64,000 bases of DNA from Nocardioides cavernae (GCF_013410035.1 NZ_JACCBW010000002.1:310001-374000), one strand, 5' to 3'; positions 41,030-50,435 are shown, numbered from the stretch's first letter. Translations and numbers: made by a program. The notes: a model not told the origin generated them from the sequence alone.

Positions 41030-42213
41030 CCACCACCTCTGCCGCCGCCTCCACACGGTCGGTCTGGGACGGCCTCGTCGGCCAGCGGCCCACCATCGAG
41101 GTCCTCCAGCAGGCCGCCGCCGGCCACGGCATGACCCACGCCTGGCTGTTCACCGGGCCGCCGGGCTCGGGGCGCTCCAACGTCGCGCGCGCCTTCGCCT
41201 CCGCGCTGCAGTGCGAGCGGCGTACGGGCTGCGGCGCGTGCGAGGCCTGCCGGCTCGGCACGAGCGGCTCGCACCCCGACATCACCTGGGTGAGGTCCGA
41301 GACGTCCGTGCTCTACGTCAACGACATGCGCGACCTCGTCCAGTCGGCGGCGAAGTTCCCCGCGATCGGCCGCTGGCAGGTCGTCGTCATCGAGGACGCC
41401 GACCGTCTCGGCACCCCGGAGAACCCCCGCACCGGCAACGCGCTCCTCAAGGCCATCGAGGAGCCCACGCCCAGGACGGTGTGGCTGCTGTGCGCGCCGA
41501 CCGTGCAGGACGTCCTGCCGACGATCAACTCGCGCTGTCGCACGCTGACGCTCGCCACGCCCGGCACCGAGGACGTCGCCGCCTTCCTGACCCGCAACGA
41601 CGGCGTCTCGGAGACCGTGGCGAGCTTCGCGGCCCGCGCGAGCCAGGGCCACATCGGCCGGGCCCGCGCGCTGGCGCTCGACGAGGAGACGCGTACGCGC
41701 CGGCGCGAGGTGATCAGCATCCCCGCCCGGCTGACGTCCCTGGGCTCGTGCATGACGGCCGCCACCAACCTCGCCGAGCTCGCCAAGGAGGAGACCGAGG
41801 CGATCACGGCCGAGGCCGAGAGGCGCGAGCTCGACGAGCTGCAGGCGATCTTCGGCAGCGAGCGCAAGGACACCACCAGCCGGGCCTACCGCGCCGCGCT
41901 CAAGGGCCTGGAGGACCTGCAGAAGAAGAAGGCCAAGCGTCGCGTCCTCGACGTCATCGACCGTGCCCTGATGGACCTCGTGTCGGTCTACCGCGACGCC
42001 ATCGCGGTGTCCGTGGGGGCGCCCGGGATGCTCGTCAACGAGGAGCTGCGCGGCGACGTCGCCGTCGTCGCGAGGGCGACCACCCCCGAGGAGCTGCTCC
42101 GGATGATCGACGCCGTCTTCACCGCCCGCGAGCAGATGCTGGAGTTCAACGTGCCGCCCCAGCTCGCGCTCGAGTCGATGACGGTCGCGCTGCGGCTGCC
42201 CGGGGGCCGCTGA
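41026..42213 (+). CDS. holB: DNA polymerase III delta-prime subunit
   Basis: A 395-residue clamp-loader subunit. It starts with GLVGQRPTIEVLQQA and a P-loop-like GPPGSGRSN with Arg where Lys is usual, so it need not hydrolyse ATP. A zinc-binding set CGACEAC, an IEDADRL Walker B remnant, and the sensor PTINSRCRT follow. The C-terminal collar region is longer than in E. coli, typical of actinobacteria. Overlap with tmk upstream (ATGA) and with the hydrolase downstream (TGATG) indicates one operon. Confidence 0.93.
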   Translation: MTTTSAAASTRSVWDGLVGQRPTIEVLQQAAAGHGMTHAWLFTGPPGSGRSNVARAFASALQCERRTGCGACEACRLGTSGSHPDITWVRSETSVLYVNDMRDLVQSAAKFPAIGRWQVVVIEDADRLGTPENPRTGNALLKAIEEPTPRTVWLLCAPTVQDVLPTINSRCRTLTLATPGTEDVAAFLTRNDGVSETVASFAARASQGHIGRARALALDEETRTRRREVISIPARLTSLGSCMTAATNLAELAKEETEAITAEAERRELDELQAIFGSERKDTTSRAYRAALKGLEDLQKKKAKRRVLDVIDRALMDLVSVYRDAIAVSVGAPGMLVNEELRGDVAVVARATTPEELLRMIDAVFTAREQMLEFNVPPQLALESMTVALRLPGGR

Positions 42214-43769
42214 TGCGCAAGGCCCTCGCGCTCGTCGCCGTCTTCGCGCTCGCGCTGACCGCCTTCGTGGCGGTCGGCCTGGCCCTCCTGGAGCAGTCCT
42301 CGGACACCCCGCGCGCCGAGCCCACCCCGTCACCGACGACCCCGCCGCCGCCGTCGGTCACCCGGGCGCCCGACGCCGGCCTCACCGAGGCCTACGCCCA
42401 GCGCATCGACTGGCAGCCCTGCGAGGCGGACGAGGACCAGGACTGCGGCTTCCTCACCGTGCCCGTGGACTACAGCGAGCCGGAGGGCGAGACCATCGAC
42501 CTGGCGCTGCTCCGGGTCCCGGCGAGCGGCGCCCGCGTCGGCTCGCTCGTGGTCAACCCCGGTGGTCCCGGGGCGCCCGGGACCTCGTACGCCTCCCTCA
42601 GCCGGCAGGTGTTCCGCGAACCCCTGCTGCAGGGCTACGACATCGTCGGCTTCGACCCCCGCGGCACCGGCCGGTCCGCGCCGGTCGACTGCCTCAGCGA
42701 CGCCGAGCTCGACGACTACCTCGCCACCGACCCGAGCCCGGACACCCCCGCCGAGGTCGAGGACTACGAGTCCGGCGTGCTGTCCTTCGGCGAGAAGTGC
42801 GTCGTCAACTCGGGCCCCGTCGTGGGGCACGTGACCACGATCGAGGCCGCCCGTGACATGGACGTGCTGCGCTCGGCGCTCGGCGAGGAGCAGCTGGCCT
42901 ACTTCGGCGCCTCCTACGGCACCAAGCTCGGTGCGACCTACGCCGAGCTCTTCCCCGACAAGGTCGGACGGTTCGTCCTCGACGGCGCGGTCGACGTCTC
43001 GATCAGCTCCGAGCAGCTCGGTCTCGAGCAGGCCGCGGGCTTCGAGACCGCGCTGCGCGCCTACGTCCAGAACTGCCTGGACTCCACCGACAACTGCTTC
43101 CTCGGCGACAGCGTCGACGAGGGCCTCGCCACGATCCGCGGTCTCCTCGACGACATCGACGAGCAGCCCCTGCCGGCCGGCGACCGTGAGCTCACCGTCG
43201 GCAACGCCTTCTACGGGATCATCACGCCGCTCTACAACCGCGACTACTGGTTCCTGCTCAGCACGGCGCTGGCGTCCGCCCTCGACGGCAAGGGCTCGGC
43301 GCTGATGAACCTCGCCGACGCCTACGCCTCGCGCAACCCCGACGGCAGCTATGCCGACAACTCTGTCGAGGCCAACTACGCCATCAACTGCCTCGACGAC
43401 CCGGGCTCGGCGTCGTTCGACGAGGTCCCGTCGACCTACGCCGACTACGAGGAGGCCTCGCCGACGTTCGGCCGGGTGTTCGCGTGGAGCGCGACCGGGT
43501 GTCGCGGCATCGACGTCACGTCGAGCGAGGCCCCGCTGACGATCGAGGGCGCGGGTGCGGCGCCGATCCTGGTGCTGGGCACGACCCGTGACCCGGCGAC
43601 GCCCTTCGAGTGGGCCGAGGCCCTCGCCGCCCAGCTCGACTCAGGGGTCCTGGTCGAGCGGGACGGCGACGGGCACACGGCCTACAACGCCGGCAACGCG
43701 TGCATCGACGAGGTCGTCGAGGACTACCTCCTCGCCGGCGACGTGCCGGCGGACGGCACGTCCTGCTGA
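42213..43769 (+). CDS. alpha/beta hydrolase, TAP-like tripeptidyl aminopeptidase family
   Basis: A 518-residue exported or membrane-anchored peptidase-type hydrolase. An N-terminal hydrophobic segment (about residues 5-27) has no clear lipobox and is followed by a Pro/Thr/Ser linker. The oxyanion region is NPGGPGAPG at 115-123. The nucleophile elbow is GASYG with S234, the acid is in GTTRDPATP, and the His in DGDGHTAY. This matches the SlpD/SlpE and CaeA/TAP groups that trim peptides outside the cell. It is the third gene of the tmk-holB operon. Confidence 0.9.
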   Translation: MRKALALVAVFALALTAFVAVGLALLEQSSDTPRAEPTPSPTTPPPPSVTRAPDAGLTEAYAQRIDWQPCEADEDQDCGFLTVPVDYSEPEGETIDLALLRVPASGARVGSLVVNPGGPGAPGTSYASLSRQVFREPLLQGYDIVGFDPRGTGRSAPVDCLSDAELDDYLATDPSPDTPAEVEDYESGVLSFGEKCVVNSGPVVGHVTTIEAARDMDVLRSALGEEQLAYFGASYGTKLGATYAELFPDKVGRFVLDGAVDVSISSEQLGLEQAAGFETALRAYVQNCLDSTDNCFLGDSVDEGLATIRGLLDDIDEQPLPAGDRELTVGNAFYGIITPLYNRDYWFLLSTALASALDGKGSALMNLADAYASRNPDGSYADNSVEANYAINCLDDPGSASFDEVPSTYADYEEASPTFGRVFAWSATGCRGIDVTSSEAPLTIEGAGAAPILVLGTTRDPATPFEWAEALAAQLDSGVLVERDGDGHTAYNAGNACIDEVVEDYLLAGDVPADGTSC

Positions 43770-44213
43770 TCAGCCCTCGAGGGCCGCGTCGAGCGTGATC
43801 TCGACCCCGGTGAGCGCCTTGCTGACCGGGCAACCGGCCTTGGCCTTCTCGGCCGCGTCCTTGAAGCCCGCCTCGTCGAGGCCGTCGACCTCGCCGCGGA
43901 CGGTCAGCAGGATGCCGGTCAGCTTGAAGCCGCCCGCGTCCTCGTCCGGGCCGAGGGTGACGTCGGCCTTGACCTCGAGCGCCTGCGGCGTGCCGCCGGC
44001 CTCGGCGATCAGGGCGGAGAACTGCATGGCGTAGCAGGCGGAGTGCGCCGCGGCGATGAGCTCCTCGGGGCTGGTCGTGCCGTCAGCGTCGTCGGCTGCG
44101 CGCTTGGGGAACGAGACGTCGTACGTCCCGACGCCCGAGCTGGTGAGCTCGACCTGGCCGGAGCCGTCCTGGAGTCCGCCGTTCCAGGCGGTGCGGGCGG
44201 AGCGAGTGGGCAT
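43770..44213 (-). CDS. OsmC/Ohr-family peroxiredoxin
   Basis: A 147-residue thiol-dependent peroxidase fold. The two redox cysteines are C60 (HSACYAM) and C128 (AGCPVS), with E51 and R7 in positions that complete the active site. OsmC-type enzymes reduce organic hydroperoxides, using lipoyl or other dithiols. GAGGAG about six bases upstream fixes the start at 44213. The gene is convergent with the hydrolase; there is no gap between their stops. Confidence 0.9.
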   Translation of the reverse strand: MPTRSARTAWNGGLQDGSGQVELTSSGVGTYDVSFPKRAADDADGTTSPEELIAAAHSACYAMQFSALIAEAGGTPQALEVKADVTLGPDEDAGGFKLTGILLTVRGEVDGLDEAGFKDAAEKAKAGCPVSKALTGVEITLDAALEG

Positions 44214-44296
44214 CGTGTCTCCTCGGGTGTGTGGGTGTGACTGTCCTCCGAGCCAACCACAGGCTCCCTGATTTCAGTCCCGGCCAGCGCGCTCCG

Positions 44297-44302
44297 TATA
44301 CT
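44297..44302 (+). promoter_or_regulatory. -10 box of the tRNA-Thr promoter
   Basis: TATACT lies 35 bp upstream of the tRNA 5' end, a near-perfect sigma-A -10. The -35 region at about 44273-44278 (TTCAGT) is a poor match. A ~28 nt 5' leader would be removed by RNase P. Confidence 0.6.
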
Positions 44303-44336
44303 CGCCCGCGGTCCTCCGAGCGCTGCTCGGGGCCAC

Positions 44337-44409
44337 GCCGCCTTAGCTCAGTCGGTAGAGCGAGTCACTCGTAATGACTAGGTCGTCGGTTCGATTCCGA
44401 CAGGCGGCT
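44337..44409 (+). tRNA. tRNA-Thr (anticodon CGT)
   Basis: A complete 73-base tRNA without encoded CCA. The acceptor stem is GCCGCCT/AGGCGGC, the D arm GCTC-AGTCGGTA-GAGC, the anticodon stem AGTCA/TGACT with loop CTCGTAA, and the T arm GTCGG-TTCGATT-CCGAC, with discriminator T. The anticodon CGT reads ACG, a threonine codon. A -10 box lies upstream and a hairpin downstream. Confidence 0.96.
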
Positions 44410-44411
44410 CC

Positions 44412-44445
44412 GACTCCCCCGGGGACCCGAGACCCCGGGGGAGTC
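44412..44445 (+). terminator. hairpin terminator after tRNA-Thr
   Basis: GACTCCCCCGGGG (44412-44424) and its exact complement (44433-44445) flank an eight-base loop. It begins three bases after the tRNA discriminator. No T-tract follows. Confidence 0.88.
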
Positions 44446-44493
44446 TCTGCGTCCGGGGGTCGGCTGTCGGTGCCGACTGGTAGACGTCGTGGG

Positions 44494-45120
44494 GTGAGTG
44501 ACACAGCCCTGCCGTTGTTCGGCGAGGACGAGGGCACCGGCCGGGTCGGTGTCGACGACGGCTTCGCGACGGCCCACCGCTTCGCGCTCGACGCGCACTC
44601 CTGGGTCGAGCACGTGCCGGGCTGGTTGAGCGGCGCCGAGACCCTCTTCGAGGAGCTCCTCGCGGCGAGCGGCTGGGAGCAGCGCCGGCGATGGATGTAC
44701 GGCGAGCACACGATCGAGCCACGCCTCACCGCCGAGCACCACGACCTGACGACCGCGCCACCGGCGCTGCAGGAGGCGGCGAGGGCGCTGACTGCGCACT
44801 ACGGCGTGAGCTACGACCGCCTGTGGCTCAACCACTACCGCGACCACCGCGACAGCACGGGGTGGCACGGCGACGGCGCCTCGACGCGCAGGCGCGAGTG
44901 CATCGTCCCGGTGCTGAGCCTGGGCGCCTCGCGCCGTTTCCTCGTCCGGCCCACCGAGGGTGGGTCGAGCTCGACGTTCCGCCCACTGGCCGGTGACCTG
45001 GTCGTCATGGGTGGTCGTTGCCAGACGGACTGGCGGCACTGCGTGCCCAAGGAGACGTCGCCGACCGGCCCGCGGATCAGCGTGAACTTCGCCGCCTCGA
45101 GCCAGGCCCTGCCCGGCTGA
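44494..45120 (+). CDS. alkB: AlkB-like 2-oxoglutarate/Fe(II)-dependent dioxygenase
   Basis: A 208-residue enzyme that by family oxidatively removes alkyl groups from DNA or RNA bases. The iron ligands are H125-x-D127 (WHGDG) and H182 (WRHCVPK), and R194 in PRISVNF binds 2-oxoglutarate. The substrate-lid region WMYGEHTIEPR is present. GTG 44494 gives the best N terminus; another GTG is at 44498 out of frame. There is no adjacent ada-type regulator. Its 3' end overlaps the convergent gtrA-like gene by 44 bp. Confidence 0.92.
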   Translation: MSDTALPLFGEDEGTGRVGVDDGFATAHRFALDAHSWVEHVPGWLSGAETLFEELLAASGWEQRRRWMYGEHTIEPRLTAEHHDLTTAPPALQEAARALTAHYGVSYDRLWLNHYRDHRDSTGWHGDGASTRRRECIVPVLSLGASRRFLVRPTEGGSSSTFRPLAGDLVVMGGRCQTDWRHCVPKETSPTGPRISVNFAASSQALPG

Positions 45121-45553
45121 CCGGCTCACCCGGGTGGGGCGACCGTCGCCTCGCCCTCCGGGTCACCATCACGACGCGGAACGCCACGAAGCGCACCAGG
45201 CCGGTGCCGAGGTTGGCCGCGACGAGCACCGCCACCTCCTGCTGCCGTGTGGGCGCCTCGACCGTGGTCTCGAGCAGCCACAGGGAGCCGGCGGTCACGG
45301 CGAGGCTGAACCCGAGCAGCACGAGCCCGAGGGTCTGGTGGGTCACGGTGCCCTCGGACCCGCGGACGCGGAACGTGACCCGGCGGTGCGCGTAGGTGCC
45401 GACGATGGTCGACACGACGAGCGCGATCGCGTTGGCCGGCTGGGCGCTGAGCTCGATGCGGAGGAGGACGTACAGCAGGCCGTAGAGGACGTTGAGCGCC
45501 CCGCCGACGCACGCGAAGACGACCAGCTGGAGGAGGATGGTCCGCCAGCGCAT
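45077..45553 (-). CDS. GtrA-family membrane protein
   Basis: A 158-residue membrane protein with four transmembrane helices (about residues 6-26, 33-53, 73-93 and 100-121) and an Arg-rich C-terminal tail. [19 protein letters not shown] and [22 protein letters not shown] are the GtrA/DPMS signature region. Members move lipid-linked sugars or assist glycosyltransferases for teichoic acid or arabinogalactan. No glycosyltransferase adjoins. TAGGGT lies six bases before the ATG. The last 14 or so codons overlap alkB in antisense. Confidence 0.87.
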   Translation of the reverse strand: MRWRTILLQLVVFACVGGALNVLYGLLYVLLRIELSAQPANAIALVVSTIVGTYAHRRVTFRVRGSEGTVTHQTLGLVLLGFSLAVTAGSLWLLETTVEAPTRQQEVAVLVAANLGTGLVRFVAFRVVMVTRRARRRSPHPGEPVSRAGPGSRRRSSR

Positions 45554-45713
45554 GTGCCGACCCTACCCACCCGCCGTGGGGTGGCCGCGCCGGGACGGGT
45601 GTTGCGCATCGGGCAACGCGGAGCGTCGAGCGCAACAGCCTCTTGCCGGACCGGGCGTCGCGGACGCATCATCAGGGTGCCGCGACAACGGCGTCGGCGG
45701 CGGAGGGATCGCG

Positions 45714-47093
45714 ATGACCATCAGCGTGTTCGACCTGTTCAAGGTCGGGATCGGTCCGTCCAGCTCCCACACGGTCGGGCCGATGAAGGCCGCGCACCTC
45801 TTCGCCGACGGGCTGCGCGCCGACGGCCTGCTCGACGACGTGGCCCGGGTGCACGTCGAGCTCTTCGGCTCCCTGGGAGCCACCGGGCACGGGCACGGCA
45901 GCGTGAAGGCGGTGGTCCTCGGGCTCGCGGGGGAGCAGCCGCACCTCGTCGACCCGGTCGCCGCCGACCCGATGGTCCAGGCGGTGCGCGACGGCGGCCG
46001 GCTCGAGCTGGCCGGCACCCGCACGATCGCCTTCGACGCCGACGAGGACGTCGTCATGCACCGGCGCAAGCGCCTGGAGTTCCACACCAACGGCATGGTC
46101 TTCCAGGCCCTGGACGCCGCGGGCGCCGAGCTGCGGCGCCGGGAGTACTACTCCGTCGGCGGCGGGTTCGTGCTCGACGAGGACGACCTCGGCAACCCGG
46201 TGGTCAAGGCCGACGACACCCCGGTGCCCTACCCCTTCACGACCGCCGACGAGCTGCTCGCCACCACCCGGGCGACCGGGCTGCGGATCAGCGACGTGAT
46301 GCTCGCCAACGAGCTCGTGCGCCGCCCCGAGGACGAGGTCCGCCGCGAGCTGCTGGCCACCTGGCAGGTCATGCGGGAGTGCGTCGACCGGGGCAGCCGG
46401 ACGCCCGGTGTGCTGCCGGGGGGCCTGAAGGTACGCCGCCGCGCGGCCGACCTGCGCGCGCGGCTCGAGGTCGAGTGGGCAGCCGGCGCCGCCGACCCGC
46501 TGGGCGCCATGGAGTGGGTGACGCTCTACGCCCTCGCCGTCAACGAGGAGAACGCCGCGGGCGGGCGCATCGTGACGGCGCCGACCAACGGCGCCGCCGG
46601 GATCGTGCCCGCGGTGCTCCTCTACTACCACCACTTCGTCCCCGGCGCCGACGAGGACGGCGTCGTCCGGTTCCTCCTCACCGCAGCCGCGATCGGGCTG
46701 CTCTTCAAGGAGAACGCCTCGATCTCGGGCGCCGAGGTCGGCTGCCAGGGCGAGGTCGGCTCCGCGTGCTCGATGGCAGCAGGCGGACTGGCCGAGGTCC
46801 TCGGCGGCACCCCCGAGCAGGTCGAGAACGCCGCCGAGATCGGCATCGAGCACAACCTGGGCCTCACCTGCGATCCCGTCGGCGGCCTCGTGCAGATCCC
46901 CTGCATCGAGCGCAACGCGGTCGCCTCGATCAAGGCCATCACCGCGGCGCGGATGGCGGTGCGCGGCGACGGGTCCCACCACGTCTCGCTCGACAAGGCG
47001 ATCAAGACGATGCGGGACACCGGGCGCGACATGAAGGACAAGTACAAGGAGACGGCTCGCGGCGGCCTCGCGCTGAACGTCGTGGAGTGCTGA
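45714..47093 (+). CDS. sdaA: L-serine ammonia-lyase (single-chain Fe-S type)
   Basis: A 459-residue enzyme that converts L-serine to pyruvate and ammonia. The beta domain at the N terminus starts [23 protein letters not shown], and the catalytic domain has APTNGAAG and the cysteines [10 protein letters not shown] and [14 protein letters not shown] that hold a [4Fe-4S] cluster. The oxygen-labile cluster is the dehydration catalyst, unlike PLP serine dehydratases. GGAGGG upstream fixes ATG 45714. The gene is monocistronic; the next starts 77 bases later with its own promoter element. Confidence 0.96.
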   Translation: MTISVFDLFKVGIGPSSSHTVGPMKAAHLFADGLRADGLLDDVARVHVELFGSLGATGHGHGSVKAVVLGLAGEQPHLVDPVAADPMVQAVRDGGRLELAGTRTIAFDADEDVVMHRRKRLEFHTNGMVFQALDAAGAELRRREYYSVGGGFVLDEDDLGNPVVKADDTPVPYPFTTADELLATTRATGLRISDVMLANELVRRPEDEVRRELLATWQVMRECVDRGSRTPGVLPGGLKVRRRAADLRARLEVEWAAGAADPLGAMEWVTLYALAVNEENAAGGRIVTAPTNGAAGIVPAVLLYYHHFVPGADEDGVVRFLLTAAAIGLLFKENASISGAEVGCQGEVGSACSMAAGGLAEVLGGTPEQVENAAEIGIEHNLGLTCDPVGGLVQIPCIERNAVASIKAITAARMAVRGDGSHHVSLDKAIKTMRDTGRDMKDKYKETARGGLALNVVEC

Positions 47094-47170
47094 GCACCGA
47101 TGCGCGTTGTGGCTGTCGCGTGGACGTCCGTTGTGGTAGCCGTGCTCGCCCGCTTCGTAGGCTCGACGAC

Positions 47171-47848
47171 GTGCATGTGCTGGTGGTGGAGGACGACGGC
47201 GACTACGCGACCGCGCTCGCCCAGCTGTTCTCCGCGGCCGGGTTCGAGACGGAGTCCGTCGCGGACGGTGCGAGCGCGCTCACGCACGTCGACCGGGTCG
47301 AGACGCACCTGGTCATCCTCGACCTGATCCTCCCCGACCAGGACGGTCTCGACGTCTGCAGCGCGCTCCGCTCCCGCGGCTTCGAGGGCGGCATCGTGAT
47401 CATGTCGGGACGGGGCGAGGAGCTCGACCTCGTCTCGGGCCTCGACGCCGGCGCCGACGACTACCTCGTCAAGCCGTGCTCGATCGCCGAGCTGCAGTCG
47501 CGCGTACGGTCGGTGCTGCGCCGCATCCACCGCACCTACGTCCCCACCGCGGAGGGGCCGCTGCGCGGCTCCCGGCTCGAGGTGGTCGACCACCACATCG
47601 CGTTCGGCGGCACCGAGATCGCCACCCGCGGCCGCGAGTTCGACGTGCTGGCGCTGCTGATCGAGGCACGCGGGCGCGTCGTGCTCCGCGAGACCCTGAT
47701 GGACGAGGTGTGGGGTCCGGACTGGAACGGCTCGCAGATGGTGCTGCCCAGCGCCGTGGGCCGGATCCGCAGCCGGCTCGAGGCCGCCGGGGCGACCGAG
47801 CAGGTCGAGAACGTCCGCGGCGTCGGCTTCCGCCTCTCGCCCGCCTGA
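47171..47848 (+). CDS. orphan OmpR-family response regulator
   Basis: A 225-residue regulator. The receiver covers residues 1-115 with EDD at 7-9, phospho-acceptor D51 (LILDLILPDQDG), and VKPCS near residue 100. A winged-helix C-terminal domain (about 130-222) has ATRGREFDVLALLIEARGRVV and NVRGVGFRL. No histidine kinase is adjacent. TAGGCT is seven bases before GTG 47171, so the mRNA is probably leaderless. A terminator lies 16 bp after the stop. It may respond to a distant kinase or another phospho-donor. Confidence 0.9.
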   Translation: MHVLVVEDDGDYATALAQLFSAAGFETESVADGASALTHVDRVETHLVILDLILPDQDGLDVCSALRSRGFEGGIVIMSGRGEELDLVSGLDAGADDYLVKPCSIAELQSRVRSVLRRIHRTYVPTAEGPLRGSRLEVVDHHIAFGGTEIATRGREFDVLALLIEARGRVVLRETLMDEVWGPDWNGSQMVLPSAVGRIRSRLEAAGATEQVENVRGVGFRLSPA

Positions 47849-47864
47849 GCTCGCGCAGCGGACC

Positions 47865-47910
47865 CCGAGGGCGGCCCGGGCGCCCGCTTGCCTGACCGCC
47901 CGGGCCTCGG
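47865..47910 (+). terminator. hairpin terminator after the response regulator
   Basis: CCGAGG (47865-47870) and CCCGGGCG (47875-47882) pair with CGCCCGGG and CCTCGG (47897-47910), with a four-base bulge and a 14-base loop. No T-run follows. Confidence 0.7.
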
Positions 47911-48036
47911 CGTCACTGCACTCGCGATTACGGCGACACCGTTCACGGCAGGTACCCGGATGCCGGGGTCGCATTCACGCGCCTCACCGGGAGGTAGGCC
48001 CGTGTCGGAGGTGCATGGCAGAGTTGTCGCGGGAGC

Positions 48037-48756
48037 ATGACCGTCAGGGAGCAGAGGAACCATCAGTTGGCCGGCAATCGCACCACCACGACCCACTTCG
48101 CCCAGCTGGCCCGCGCGATGGGCGCCGCCGGGGCGGACGAGGACCGGCTGATGCTGGCGGTCGAGGCCGCCCTCGACCTCGTCGACGGCTGCACGCAGGC
48201 CGGGATCACCATCAACCGTGAGGGCGACTGCCAGACGCTCGCCGCGACGAGCGACGTGATGTCGTCGGTCAACAGCTGGCAGAACGAGCTCGCCCAGGGG
48301 CCGTGCCACGAGCCCGACCGCACCGAGGAGATCGTCGTCATCAGCGACCTCGCCCGCGACGAGCGCTGGCAGACATGGGGGCGGCGGGTCCACGACGAGC
48401 ACGGGCTGCGTTCGACGATCTCGCTGCTCGTCTACTCCACCAAGGGCACCTACGGCACCCTGAGCCTGTACGCCGACCGCCCCGGCGCGTTCGACGGTGA
48501 CGACCTCGCCACCGCCCAGGCCATCGCCGGCCACCTCGCGGTCTCGCTGGCCGCGAGCCGCGAGATCGACGGACTCCAGCTGGCCCTGTCGAGCCGCACG
48601 GTCATCGGGCAGGCCGAGGGCATCATCATGGAGCGGCTCTCGCTCGACGCCGACCAGGCGCTGGCCTACCTCAAGCGGGTCTCGTCGCAGACCAACCGCA
48701 AGCTCGTCGCGCTCGCGCTGAGCATCGTGGAGACCCGGGAGCTCCCCGAGGCCTGA
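48037..48756 (+). CDS. GAF-ANTAR antitermination-type regulator
   Basis: A 239-residue protein. A GAF domain spans about residues 20-170, with CTQAGITI and SLLVYSTKGTYGTLSLYAD. A ~55-residue ANTAR domain follows (about 180-235), with SRTVIGQAEGIIMERLSLDADQALAYLKRVSSQTN; ANTAR helices bind two-hairpin RNA elements and prevent termination. Here a ligand in the GAF domain would control RNA binding. The start is uncertain: ATG 48037 has GGAG only three bases away, and a TTG at 48067 has GAGGA nine bases before it. No target hairpin pair was identified nearby. Confidence 0.88.
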   Translation: MTVREQRNHQLAGNRTTTTHFAQLARAMGAAGADEDRLMLAVEAALDLVDGCTQAGITINREGDCQTLAATSDVMSSVNSWQNELAQGPCHEPDRTEEIVVISDLARDERWQTWGRRVHDEHGLRSTISLLVYSTKGTYGTLSLYADRPGAFDGDDLATAQAIAGHLAVSLAASREIDGLQLALSSRTVIGQAEGIIMERLSLDADQALAYLKRVSSQTNRKLVALALSIVETRELPEA

Positions 48757-48765
48757 CGGTGCGGC

Positions 48766-49212
48766 TCAGCCGCCCAGCCGGTTGAGCACCGTCGTCATGT
48801 CGTCCTCGGTGTCGCTCCCGATCTTCTCGAAGACGATCTTCATGACGGGGTCGGCGATCTTCTTCGCCCCCTTGAGCTCGATCACCGCTTCGTAGGTGAT
48901 CCGGCTGCCACCGGGCTGGTCGGGGCTCGGGACGACGGTCATCGTGTCGGTCGACGTGGCGGACTCGTTGCGCCCGACCAGCACGATCGTGTCGTCGGTG
49001 AGCTGCTCCAGGGTGTAGGTCAGCTCGGTGCTGACCCCGGCGATCTTCGAGACGTTGTGCCAGGTCGAGCCCACCTGCACCGGCCCGGAGTCGTTGCGGG
49101 TGCAGGACTCGGTGCCCGGGTCCCACTCCTCGGCGTGGCTGAAGTCCTTCAGGTAGTCCACCACGACGGCGGGCGCGGGACGGACGTCGAACGTGCGGCT
49201 CACTGTGGTCAT
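48766..49212 (-). CDS. SRPBCC (START-like) family protein
   Basis: A 148-residue domain of the polyketide cyclase/dehydrase type. It starts MTTVSRTFDVRPAPAVVVDYLKDFSHAEEWDPGT, the usual opening of this fold, with a long C-terminal helix (DPVMKIVFEKIG). Such domains bind hydrophobic ligands. No catalytic residues are evident, and the ligand is unknown. TAGGTT lies six bases before the ATG at 49212. It converges on the GAF-ANTAR gene 9 bp away. Confidence 0.85.
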   Translation of the reverse strand: MTTVSRTFDVRPAPAVVVDYLKDFSHAEEWDPGTESCTRNDSGPVQVGSTWHNVSKIAGVSTELTYTLEQLTDDTIVLVGRNESATSTDTMTVVPSPDQPGGSRITYEAVIELKGAKKIADPVMKIVFEKIGSDTEDDMTTVLNRLGG

Positions 49213-49285
49213 GCCACGAACCTAGGCACGCCCCCGCCGCCACAGATCGCCCGAAGGGGTGCGGCGGCTGTGGCACATTGACGTC

Positions 49286-49792
49286 ATGCCGTCCGAGTCG
49301 CCCGACCTCGCCCGCCTCCCGCACCTCGACGCGCACCTCGAGCGCTGCCTCGAGCTCGCCGAGCAGGCGCTCGACGCCGGCGACTCCCCGTTCGGGTCCG
49401 TCCTCGCCGACGCCTCCGGCGCCGTGCTGCGGACGGCGGTGAACCAGGAGCGCTCCCGCTCCGACGCGACCGCCCACCCCGAGCTCGAGCTCGCCCGGTG
49501 GGCCGCGGCGCACGTCCCGGCCGACGAGCGCGCGTCCTGCGTGGTCTACACCTCGGGCGAGCACTGCCCGATGTGCGCGGCCGGCCATGCATGGGTCGGG
49601 CTCGGCCCGATCGTCTACGCCGGATCGTCCGCGCAGCTGTCGCAGTGGCGCTCGGAGTGGGGCCTGCCCGCCTCGCCGGTCGCCCCCCTGCCGATCACCG
49701 AGGTGGCGCCGGGCGTACGCGTCCACGGTCCGGTCGCGCCGTACGACCAGCGGGTCCGCGCGCTGCACGAGCGCGGGCTCGGCGCCGGCTGA
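49286..49792 (+). CDS. CMP/dCMP-type nucleoside deaminase
   Basis: A 168-residue zinc deaminase. The metal ligands are H64 with catalytic E66 (HPELE) and the pair C94-x2-C97 (EHCPMC). This matches the guanine/tRNA-adenosine type family, in which the catalytic water attacks the amino-bearing carbon of a base. The natural substrate is uncertain (guanine or a related purine is likely by similarity). ATG 49286 is preferred over GTG 49259: CACATT is six bases before it. It converges on the TetR gene with a two-base gap. Confidence 0.88.
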   Translation: MPSESPDLARLPHLDAHLERCLELAEQALDAGDSPFGSVLADASGAVLRTAVNQERSRSDATAHPELELARWAAAHVPADERASCVVYTSGEHCPMCAAGHAWVGLGPIVYAGSSAQLSQWRSEWGLPASPVAPLPITEVAPGVRVHGPVAPYDQRVRALHERGLGAG

Positions 49793-49794
49793 CC

Positions 49795-50400
49795 TCAGCC
49801 GCCGAGGGTGCGCAGGTGCCGGCTGGCACCGGCGTACGTCTCCAGGAGGTCGGACGCGCGGCCGGCCTCGCGTGCATCGGCCCAGCGGTCGAGGGCGACG
49901 CGCACGGCCAGCCCGCTGGCCTCGATGGCAAGTCGCGGACCGAGGTCGTCGTCGAGCCCGAGCGCCGAGGTCACCCGGGCGACGAGGTCGTCCAACCGCC
50001 GGGCGTCGAGGGTCGCCGCCGCCTGGCGGAGGGCGGGCTCGGCGAGCATGAGGCGGCGGACCCGGAGCATCAGCCGGCCCGCCTCGCTCCGGCCGTCGTC
50101 GAACGCGGTGAGCACCTCGCGCCACACCTCCTCGAGCTGGTCGAGCAGCGGGCGTCCGGGCCCGATCTCGGCGAGCATCCGCTCCACGCGCTCGTCGAGC
50201 GCCACGTGCGGGACCAGGGCGGCCGCCTCCTTGGTGGCGAAGTAGCGGAAGAAGGTGCGAGGGGAGATCCCGGCCGCGCGGGCGATGTCGTCGACCGTCG
50301 TCCGGTCGACGCCCTGCCGCTCGAAGAGGTCGAGCGCGGCGTCGGCGATCTCGCGCTCGGTCTGGCGGCGACGGCGTTCGCGGAGGGCGGGCTCGGACAC
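49795..50400 (-). CDS. TetR-family transcriptional regulator
   Basis: A ~201-residue regulator. The helix-turn-helix is at residues 10-60 (EIADAALDLFERQGVDRTTVDDIARAAGISPRTFFRYF), and the C-terminal ligand domain is helical. GTG 50400 is preferred: TATGCT lies seven bases before it, so the message is leaderless; an in-frame ATG at 50412 overlaps that box. It is divergent from an MFS exporter across 97 bp that hold a palindromic candidate operator, the usual drug-pump repressor layout. Confidence 0.9.
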   Translation of the reverse strand: MSEPALRERRRRQTEREIADAALDLFERQGVDRTTVDDIARAAGISPRTFFRYFATKEAAALVPHVALDERVERMLAEIGPGRPLLDQLEEVWREVLTAFDDGRSEAGRLMLRVRRLMLAEPALRQAAATLDARRLDDLVARVTSALGLDDDLGPRLAIEASGLAVRVALDRWADAREAGRASDLLETYAGASRHLRTLGG

Positions 50401-50435
50401 AGGGCTCAGCATAGGGAACAACGGCGCTCACCGCC

